Below are positions 52,961 through 62,096 of a stretch of DNA of 64,000 nt, piece by piece. The DNA comes from Didymella arachidicola. Lineage: Eukaryota > Ascomycota > Dothideomycetes > Pleosporales > Didymellaceae. The number at the start of each line of letters is the position of its first letter. The stretch's first letter is position 1. The translations under genes were made by a program, and so were the position numbers. Location: assembly GCA_016630955.3 (NCBI GenBank), contig CM049991.1:930001-994000 (forward strand), in the 5' to 3' direction. The notes beneath the pieces are model-generated. The model searched no databases. It was not told where the DNA came from and saw only the letters and a program-made list of their open reading frames with translations.

Positions 52961-54646
52961 ATGGCGACACCGTGACCTCAGCAGCCCACATGGCCCACCC
53001 CATTCCGCGAGCACGCTACACGCCTCAGCACTTACCTTCAGGACGCGCTGGCCTGTATCGATCGCACGCAAAGCCAGCCTGTGCCGGCAGACCTCGTCAA
53101 GGACATCATCCACGGCACGCTGACGTTTATGCTGAAAGTACAACACACGCCTGACCTCAGCACGGTGTGCGACGCGCTTAGCATCCTGCAAACGGAGGCC
53201 AAAGCGTCCACAGAAAACGCCGCTCAAATGCTTGAGGCTGTTAAGCACGAGCTTAAGACTGACATTAAGAACACCGCCGACACCGTTCACGCAATCGCCA
53301 CGACTGTACAACAGAACATAAGGAACGGAGAGGAAGCAAGGACTGCAGCCAAGGAGGCGGTAGAGGTGGGTAAAGCCAATCTGCAGATGGCAAGACAGAT
53401 CAAAGAGGCAGGACCACAGACTGGTGGCGTGCTCAGCTACGCTGCGATGGCGGCGAGGGGCGCACCGCTAGCAAGTACAGCGAATACACAAGTTCCCAGA
53501 ATGGCTCCTATGCAGACGCAGCGTGAAGTCATCGTGACCATCAGAGACCCCAGTACAGTGCTCAGCCTGCGGGCGATGAACCCGCGCAACCTTAACGCGC
53601 ATGTAGAGCGCGCCATCGCGCAAAGCGGAAACGAAAATATTAACAGCATCAAGGTGCTCTCTTTAAACCAGCTAAGAAGCGGCGACCTTAGCATCAGAAC
53701 GGCGACCAGCAAGGAAGTAGAAGCACTAAAGCAGTTCGCTGACGACTGGGTCCACCGCATCGGCAACAGGGCCACCTTGCGGATCACAACCTACGGCATC
53801 ATCGCCCACGGCATGCGCACCAGCACCATTGACATGGACAGGTTTGAGGAGACGAGGGAACAGCTACTGCTGGACAACAAGCCGTTCATTCCGCAGGCAG
53901 AGATCAAGTACGTTGGGTGGCTGACACGCAACGCACCCACGAAAGCCGCCTCCAGCGTCATCATAGAGTTCAGCAAGGTAGAGGACGCCAACAAGATCAT
54001 TGACGAGGGCCTTATCTGGCAGGGCGAGGTCTTCCAGTGCGAGCGGTATGAGCGGCAGTGCCGAGTGAAGCAGTGCTTCAAGTGCCAACACTACGGCCAC
54101 ATAGGAACCCAGTGCAAGGCAACAATCGCATGTGGCTACTGCGCGCAACAATACGAGAGCAGGGACTGTCCGTCTAAGCTCGAGCGGAACATACCCAGGA
54201 AGTGTGCCGCCTGCCGAGGCGAGCACGAAGCGTGGAGCTACCAGTGCCCTACCAGGAAGGAGGAGAGGGCAAAAGCAAGGGCTGCATACGACGTACGCCC
54301 ATACCACCACCCAGTCGCGGAGACACCAAGGAACAACATCCTACTGGAGACACCGGCGGCTACTGTCCGAAGGAGCAGACCGGCCCAGGGCCCTGCATCA
54401 ACGCAGCCGGCGCCGATCACCAGGAACCGATCACAGACTGGACGAGGACAGAAGAGGACTAACGCAGGCACAAGCGTCGACTCAGCAGAGCAACAGAACC
54501 CCTCAACACAAGCAAGCGGCAGTCAAAGGCCGCAGAGGCACATCATACCTACCCGGAGGGCCATGGAAGCAACTGGGAGCAGCACGCAGCAGACACAGAG
54601 CGGCATCAGCCAGCACATGGAAATCGACTCCGACAACGACGCATGA
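52961..54646 (+). pseudogene. LINE 2 ORF1 (gag-like), early stop codon
   Basis: From ATG at 52961 the frame hits TGA at 52973 (codon 5) and then stays open to 54646; an internal ATG at 53111 or non-ATG start would still give about 510 codons. The protein has an N-terminal helical region, a central basic fold and CCHC knuckles, CFKCQHYGHIGTQC followed by CGYCAQQYESRDC, as in LINE gag proteins. The ORF1 stop overlaps the ORF2 start in ATGA (54643-54646). Confidence 0.8.
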
Positions 54647-57600
54647 ATAGACACAACAGACTGAACATACTACAGTACAACGTAAGGAAGTCGAGAGACA
54701 TGGTCATGGCGTCGCTGCTGCGCGATTAGGCGATCTACGACTTTGACATCATCGCCATCCAGGAGCCGTGGAGGAACCCGTACTCCGCCACCACTCATCA
54801 CCTAGCCAAGGATAGGTTCCACCTTTGCTACCTAGCAGGAGACGCGGAAGGCCAAGCACAGGTCTGCTTCTTTATTAACAAGAGAATAGATTAGACAAAG
54901 TAGCGCTTTAAGGAGCAAACAAGAGACATTTGTTCTATTATTATTAACATAGACCTAACAGACAATTAGTAAAGCCAAGAGCAGCTTATTGTCTACAACG
55001 TCTACAACCTGCTAAAGACCTTAAACAACTAGCAGAGTGCAATACTGCAGGTGCAGGAGGCGTTAAGGCATTACTAGACAAACAAACAAGTGCTACTTAG
55101 TAACTTTAATCTGCACTACCCCTTATAGGGAGGACTAAACAGGGAGGTCACTAATCCTAAATTAGAAGACCTAATAGACATTATAGGGGACTTTGCGCTC
55201 TATAACACCCTCCTACTAGGCACAGTAACATACAAAGAAGGCTAATTACAGTCTATAATTAATCTTTGTCTTGTTACAACAGGGCTAATTAAGCAAGTTA
55301 TTAAAAGCAAAGTAGATAGGAGCCTAGACTACGACTTAGATTATCTGCCTATAAGCACAACGCTAGATCTCACAGTGCAATGTCTTAAGAAGAAGCCGCG
55401 GAAAGACTATAAAAGACTAAACGAGAAACTGTATACGAAAGCGCTAAGGCGCTCTCTGCCTCCTCTTCGAAGACTACTTACAAACACAGCGCTTGACTCC
55501 TACACGGCTAAGGTGACAGCAGCAATCCAGGAAGCGATACACGAAGCAGTGCCCGAGACTCATCCCTCCACCTATACACGCGAGGGATGGACTGAGGAAT
55601 GCAGAGCAGTGCTCGCTGAGACAAAACGACTAAAGAAAGCACACAGCCGACACCACACAGAAGAGACGTGGGAAGCATACCGCGCCGCAAGGAATCACAA
55701 AGCAAGGACGATTAGAAAGGCACTGCGTAAAGCACACAGAGACCGTATTGAGCGGGCATCTGAGTCGCCAGACGCGCTATGGAAGCTAGCGAAGTGGGCA
55801 CGCACGAGGCACGACTAGTCCACTAGATCTATACCAACTATACATCACCCTGACACACAAGAAGAACTCATTAACCCCGCAGACAAAGCTGAGCTGTTTC
55901 AAGACGTCTTCTTTCTAACGCCACCTGAAGCAGACTTGGGAGACATAGAGCACGCTGCGTACAGCGGCCAGATTGACATGCCACTGATTGAGGAGAAGGA
56001 GGTGCGCACAGCGATACGAGCAGCATCGCCCCTTAAGGCTCCAGGGCCGGATGGCATCATAAACAAAGCGCTGCAAGCCGGCATTGATCTGATTGCAGCC
56101 CACCTGACGAGAATCTATAACCAAAGCCTACGGCTGGGCTACTGCCCGGTCTCGTTCCGAGCCTCTATCACAGCGGTCCTGCGCAAACCTGGTAAAGCCA
56201 ACTACGCAGTACCTAAAGCATACTGGCCCATCGCACTGCTCAACACAATTGGCAAGGTCATGGATGCGGTAGTGGCACGGAGACTGAGCTACCTCGTTGA
56301 GACCCACCACGTGCTACCACCGACCCACATGGGTGGAAGGAAGCATCGATCTACCGAGCACGCACTACACGCTGTCACAGCGAAGATCTACGAACAGTGG
56401 AACAACGGCAAAGACGGCCAGGTGGCCAGCCTCCTGTTGCTGGACGTGTCCGGAGCCTTCGACAACGTATCTCACAAGCGGCTGCTTCACAACCTGCGAA
56501 AGCGGAAGGTCGACGAGAACACAGTGCGCTGGATAGCAAGCTTCTTGAGCGACAGACACACGCATATTCTGGTCGACGGTTATACGTCCAACGACTACGC
56601 GATCAACACGGGCATTCCGCAGGGCTCGCCCCTCTCCCCTCTGCTCTATATCCTCTACAACGCCGATTTGGTCGACCAGTGCAACGAGCAGACAGATACT
56701 ATGTCTACGGGATACATTGACGACGTGGCCATCCTCGCTTGGGGCAAAACCACAGAACGAACGTGCGAAATACTGGGCACAACACTTGAGAAAGCACAGC
56801 GATGGGCAACCACACACGCCTCGGTCTTCGCTCCCGACAAGTTCTAGCTGACCCACTTCACAAGATCGCGCAAACGCATTAACATCGACGCGTCTATCTA
56901 GACAGAATGGGGAGAGATAAAGCCGTCACCAACATGCAAGTATCTGGGGCTGACCCTGGATGCCAAGCTGAGGTGGAAAGAGCATGTAGAGACGATCAGA
57001 CAAAAGGCAACTCGCACAGTGCACACGTTGAGCAGCCTGGGCAGCTCCACCTGGGGCGTCCGGCTGCAAGACATGCGCAGACTGTACGAAGCCATTACGC
57101 TCCCACAGATGATGTACGCGTGCTCTATCTGGTCCAACGCCAACCTCAACGACAAGAAGCGCGGCTACACGCACAAGACAGTCGACGCCCTGCGCAGCAT
57201 CCAAGCAAGAGCAGCAAGAAGCATATGCGGCGCCTACAGAGCGACATCAAGGGTCGCACTGGATGTGGAGACATTCCTTCTTCCTGTTGAGCAGCAGATC
57301 TGGAAGCACAACGCGGACGTCGTCACTCGACTGTCTTCGTCTAGGACCATCGCACAGACTGCGTGCTACGAGCCACGCGAACCGGTACTAGTGGTCATTG
57401 ACAAGAACTATAGGGCACATAAAAGCCCGTGGCAGAAAGCCTACGAGGCACTGAAGAACAAGCAGGTGCGCGATCTCGACAAGCAAGAGCCCATCCCTCC
57501 GTTCATCACACCGCCGTGGCGGCGAGGGCCAGACACCTACATCGACCGCGACGCCGACAGGGCCCGCGAACGCCATGATCGAGAGTGCGCAGCAAACAAG

Positions 57601-58518
57601 AGCCTCAGCATATATACAGATGGCAGCGGCATCGAGGGTGAGATCGGCTCCGCAGCAGTGTGCCCGCTAACACAACAGACGCTATCCGTACATATGGGAT
57701 CCGACACACTGTCGACAGTATACGCAGCGGAGCTGCAAGGCATCAGCCTGGCACTGCAGATCGCGCAGGAGTATGCAGACGGAGACGGCGAACGAAAACA
57801 AATTGCCATATACACGGACAACCAAGCCGCCATCTGGTCAATAGCCAAAGCCGAAGGGCGATCAGGCGCGTACATCCTCGCGGACATCGCGCAACAGGTC
57901 CTGGAGCTCCAGGACAAAGGATGCTCAGTGATTGTCCGATGGATACCCGCCCACGTGGGCATACCCGGAAACGAGGCCGCCGACCAGGCTGCCAAGGAAG
58001 CCACCGGATGGAGAGAGAACGGCCGCAGACAGCAGCCAGCAGACCCGCCCGCACAGCTATACCCACTCAAAACGACACTCAGACGGTGGTGCAAGACGCA
58101 GGCAGAGAGAGCGTGGATCAGCGCGTGGAGGGAAGAAAAGAAAGGCCGCGCGACATACAGGCACACACCGACGCCCACCAAGAAGGTGCTGCAGCTCCAT
58201 GAGAGGCTTAGCAAAAGGGAAAGCGCGCTGCTGGTGCAGCTGCGGACCGAGAAGATTGGTCTCAACGACTTCCTCTTCAATCGACACGTTCCGGACATCA
58301 CTAGCCCCGGCTGCAGCTGTGGAGAGAGGCGGCAGAACGTCGCCCACGTCCTCCTCCGCTGCAGCAAGCACAAGGACCTCCGGAACCGCATCTTCGCCAA
58401 CCTTTCCGGACGACACAGCCTCAGGACCATCCTGAGCACGCCGCAGCTAGCTACCAAAGCCGTCCAGTATATGGAGCAGACGCAGATCCTTGGGCATATG
58501 GGGATCAGAGATACGTAG
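54643..58518 (+). pseudogene. LINE 2 ORF2 (endonuclease, reverse transcriptase, RNase H), 12 stops
   Basis: One frame runs from 54643 to the natural end at 58518 with stops at 54727, 54892, 54901, 54967, 54970, 55030, 55075, 55126, 55243, 55816, 56845 and 56899, and no frameshift. Endonuclease remains lie before 55350. Reverse transcriptase motifs are clear: PLKAPGPDGI, INTGIPQGSPLSPLLYILYN and TGYIDDVAIL near 56710. RNase H follows at about 57610-57990 (IYTDGSGIEG, VRWIPAHVGIPGNEAADQAA) and a C-terminal CSCGERRQNVAHVLLRC cluster. It is dead as written. Confidence 0.88.
54880..55370. other. AT-rich RIP-like block inside LINE 2
   Basis: Within an otherwise GC-rich element these 490 nt are AT-rich, full of TA and poor in TG and CG, with Leu codons mostly CTA or TTA and eight Gln-to-stop changes. 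This is the signature of repeat-induced point mutation limited to one segment. Confidence 0.65.
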
Positions 58519-58934
58519 ACGACGCCGAGCGTTGGGGGGAGACTGTAGGTACAGCGGACGCGACAGACGAGGCAGAGCGCCTCTATGAGCCTAGAATCAC
58601 AGCATACAGTTAGAAGAACCAGTATCTAGATGGGCCGGCAAGCATATTTAGATAGTGGTTGATGGAAGACGGCAGGTTACGGGGGCAGCTGGTTCTTCTT
58701 CGCGAAGGATGAAGTGGGGCGGCGCGGATCAACGTCCGCACCGCGTCCGCTGTCTGCCACAGCCTGTCACTCCGGGCATAGCTGCGCAGTACGCGGCTGA
58801 AACCGAGTAGGACAACTAAACTAAACTAAACTAACTTACAGCTGCACACCATATTTAGAACAAATGTCAGATTTAAGTATATCTATGCAAGCTTGCCCTT
58901 TTGTTAATTGTGACAACACATCAAAAGCTGCGAG

Positions 58935-60737
58935 ATGGGGAAAAGAGCTATTAAAATTAACCTTGGACTCCTCAAAGAACGCGTTCGCCAGGAAAAGGGG
59001 ACGAAGCCCTTAACTGCTGCTGATGTACAGAAGGCCTTAAACAAATCAGCCTTTGAATCGTATCAGTACACAATGAGATTGTGGAAAGAGTAAGTTTGAA
59101 TTGTATCTTATCTTCGCTCACACTCACTGACATCTTGCAGGTTCGCTAGAGACGTTCTTGAGGAGCCTTTAACTGGAGATGGCTTTATTCAGGCACCTAC
59201 CACACTGCATGTACAGCTGTACCTGGAGTGGTTCGCACAATCAAGGACAGGACTGTTAGAGGACAACGTGACAGACGTCACCGTTCGCAACCGTCTAGCC
59301 TGCCTAAAACGGGCTGTGAAGCTCCATACACAATACCAGTACACTCCGCTTCAAAATGCTGAGATTGACAAGTACATTGCAAAAGTTCTGGTTTCTGGTA
59401 AACTTGTATCAACGAGCGCCCGCTCAAAGCCACTCGCACCCCTAGCTGTGGCAGAAGACATAATCCGATTTCTTTTCACATGCGACGAGTACAGAGGACT
59501 TCATTTTCGATTACGCAACCAACTAGCATTTGCAATTCAGCTTATGCTACTAATCGGTGTTCGGCCTGGTGAGATCATCGAGTCAGATGCGTGGCACCGA
59601 TCGAACGAAGGTTTACATTACAAGGATATTGAGCTCATTCACCAACGGACTGCTACGTACCAAGGATGGCTCCTCTATGTGAAGTTGAGGAACCGTAAGG
59701 GGCATCGGGAATACAAGAAGCATGCGTGAGTTTCTCATACTACAAAGTTTTAAGCATCACAACTAATGTAGGCTAGGCCAACCATGGTCTTGTACGAGGA
59801 GCCGCTCATGAGATACATGTGTCCGGTCACATGGTTTCTCTCCCTTGCCTTTGCAGACAATGTTTCCAAGGATTTGTCTTCACACGAAGACCTTGCTAAG
59901 GCAAGACCCCCAGCTGGAAGCTCCTTGTACCGTGCAAGGTACAAGAAGGATGCTTTGGACCGCCCAATCATGCGCAATACGCGCGCGGACAGGACACTCT
60001 CTGCGGACCGGATTTGGACTTATGATTGTTTCAACACTGCGTTAAGGGGAATCGGACAAAGAGCTGGTTACAAAGAGAACCTCAGCGCATATTGCTTTAG
60101 GCGTGCCTTTGCACACGCAGTGCAAAGTCAGTCAAGTCTACTCCGCAGGGTTCATATATGCTGACCGTCTTCAGGGAGAGTGACTGCACCACAACTTCGA
60201 ACGCTGTTAGGCCACAGAGGCGAAGAAACCGCGCAATACTACGTCTCAGGCTTTGTTGGAATAGACAGCCAATCGATAATACACGAACGCGAACAACGCC
60301 TGGAGCTCTACAAAGAGTCTAGCTCCATGATGGCAAACAGGAATCTATTGGCTCCCAAACCACATGGAGCCACCCTGGTTCAACAACCTTCTGCAAGAAC
60401 AGATCAGCTTTTTCAAGCCCTTGAGGCTCTTGGGGAGGAAGACGTAGAGATAATTGCAACGAGACAGCTCTCAGCAAACCAGGCCTATGAGCTCCGAAGA
60501 CAATCGCGTAACAGAGGCTACAAGAAGAATCGATTAGCCTTTTATGAAGATCCAAACGATATAGAGACGGACAGCGACCAACACGAGTCAATACCTGATA
60601 CTTCGCGAACACCATCCCGTTATCTCAAAGCATTGTTGAAATTTGAACCTCAACGGGAGGAAGTCATCGCTCTTTTGTTCCAGGATAAAGAAGAGAAAGA
60701 CCTTGAGCTTAGCCTCGCAGAGGTTCGCATGTACTAA
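58935..60737 (+). CDS. DUF3435-like tyrosine recombinase (Starship captain/Crypton type)
   Basis: Four exons (58935-59089, 59141-59725, 59777-60126, 60175-60737; introns 48-51 nt) give 550 aa with exact phases. Tyrosine-recombinase motifs are all present: Arg193 in LLIGVRPGEI, the second box YCFRR (Tyr351-Arg355), LLGHRGEE (His377) and the nucleophile in AQYYVSGF (Tyr385 or 386), followed by GIDSQSI as in DUF3435 proteins. The N-terminal part resembles a core-binding SAM-like domain; the C-terminal 150 residues are charged and unassigned. Such enzymes mobilise Starship giant elements (as first gene, pointing inward) or Cryptons. At 550 aa it is shorter than most captains. The frame has no lesion. 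LINE 2 ends 100 nt upstream, perhaps within its promoter. Confidence 0.82.
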
Positions 60738-60863
60738 AGAATAATTTCTAGAATCCCTGAACGGGCAGTACAACCATCGAAATCTTTAAAACATCCTGCA
60801 CAAACTCAGCCTATAGTCCACTGACAGACAATGTAAAAAAACAATCAAACATCAATAACCTCT

Positions 60864-61484
60864 TCACTCCTCACCCCCATCCTCCCTCCCAGGCTCCGGC
60901 ACACCATAAAGCACCTTCTGCAGCACCCCAAGCTTCACCTTCTTAACCCCTCCATCCCCGACACCATCGCCGTACATCATATCGTACGTCGTGCCCGCCT
61001 TGGGCCGCAGTCCCCTCGGCAGCGAATACGGCCACGGTTTGCTCATCTCAAGCGTCGATACGGCGGGACTAGCTTGCTGGATTTCGATGGCATGGTGCAG
61101 GCCGGAGGCTGTTGACGGGGTCTGTAACGAAGAATTGGTGACGACGGGGCCAGGCGCGGATGCAGTCGACGCCTGGTCGCCGACGAGAGATGAGGCGGAG
61201 AGCGGGAGTGAGCTGCTCAGCAGCAAGGGGTGTGGGGCGCCGGGGTCGAACGTAGAGTATGTGGGTACGCATGCGAGCTTCGGGTCGTCGGAGTTGTTGT
61301 CTTCGTCTGGATTGCGTGGCTTGAGGTCTGTAAGGTTGATTGTGGGTTCCCAGTCGGCTGTGCGCTGCTTTGCTGCCTCGATATTGAGATGCTTGGAGAA
61401 TACAGCGGGTTGGGTGAATGAGTGTGGTAGCGAGACGCTGCGAGGCCGGAGCCTTTTGGCAAGGTTGAGTGCGGTGTTGGCCAT
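60864..61484 (-). CDS. Hypothetical protein, possible mitochondrial presequence
   Basis: This single-exon 206-residue frame begins MANTALNLAKRLRPRSVSLP, an Arg-rich N-terminus like a mitochondrial targeting peptide. The middle is Ser/Ala/Pro-rich and low in complexity; the C-terminus (MSKPWPYSLPRGLRPKAGTT then VLQKVLYGVPEPG) looks conserved. I recognise no domain. It lies 126 nt downstream of the recombinase gene, tail to tail. Whether it is cargo of a mobile element or resident sequence cannot be told. Confidence 0.55.
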   Translation of the reverse strand: MANTALNLAKRLRPRSVSLPHSFTQPAVFSKHLNIEAAKQRTADWEPTINLTDLKPRNPDEDNNSDDPKLACVPTYSTFDPGAPHPLLLSSSLPLSASSLVGDQASTASAPGPVVTNSSLQTPSTASGLHHAIEIQQASPAVSTLEMSKPWPYSLPRGLRPKAGTTYDMMYGDGVGDGGVKKVKLGVLQKVLYGVPEPGREDGGEE

Positions 61485-62096
61485 GTTTTGCGTGTGCGTG
61501 GAGGTATTTGATGAAGTTTTAGAAAGCCTTGAGGGTGAGTGTGAGTTGGTTCGTAGAGCGGAACGAAGGGATTGAACTTTATACTGCTATGCCATGGTGC
61601 AGAGCTTTTTACTGCCTACTCGGATCGAGTTGGAACCGTATTCTGGGGTAGGCGATCATCCGCAGCTTTTCACCGTCCACTAGTCTAACCGTACACCAGT
61701 GACCCGAACCGTGACATTTGGTCTCGATTCTGTTCATCCATAGTGGTGTGACCCAATAATGGAAGATGGGACGTCCAAGTGTGGTTGGCAGCCTGCGCAG
61801 AACCATTGAAGCAGCAAATAAACGTTCACATGCCATGATCTGGATTGGAGAAGGGTAAAACAAGAGATCGAGCTTCCACCTCGACCAGATGATTCAAATA
61901 TTTGCAGGACGTTGCTACATACAATTAAATAATGCAAATGCAACAAAGATGTGTACGAAGGAGGGGTATCCAGCCAAAAATGCCAAAGCGCGATGCATCG
62001 CTCGCTGAGATTCAAAGAAGCACAGTCTTTCTATACAAAACGGCACAATAAAGGACAGATGACTAAACAGGGTCATCGAGAACGGCTGGTCAGATC
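61485..62096. other. Intergenic between two minus-strand genes
   Basis: This 612-nt gap should hold the promoter of the hypothetical protein and the 3' end of the Gln-rich gene. I see no feature in it. Confidence 0.4.

Larger units (their letters stand above)
52731..58834 (+). mobile_element. Tad-like LINE 2, inactivated by nonsense mutations
   Basis: It consists of ORF1, an overlapping ORF2, a 3' region and a tail of about four AACTA units (58814-58834). The frame of ORF2 is intact over 3.9 kb, but at least 12 in-frame stops interrupt it, all TAG or TAA. ORF1 carries a TGA at its fifth codon. The stops fit C-to-T changes in CAG, CAA and CGA codons. Eight of them lie in an AT-rich block at 54880-55370. 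The element belongs to a family distinct from LINE 1: different tail, different ORF overlap and different sequence. The 5' limit is approximate. Confidence 0.8.

Noticed and set aside
57537..58457. 306-codon minus-strand frame
   Set aside because: Shadow of the RNase H part of LINE 2 ORF2.
52724..58838. 7-bp TAACTTA as LINE 2 target duplication
   Set aside because: Too short and AT-rich to be convincing; kept only as a possible boundary hint.
58832..58850. Starship-type target motif TTAC(N7)A next to the recombinase
   Set aside because: TTAC is present at 58836-58839 but the twelfth base is not A, so the motif fails.
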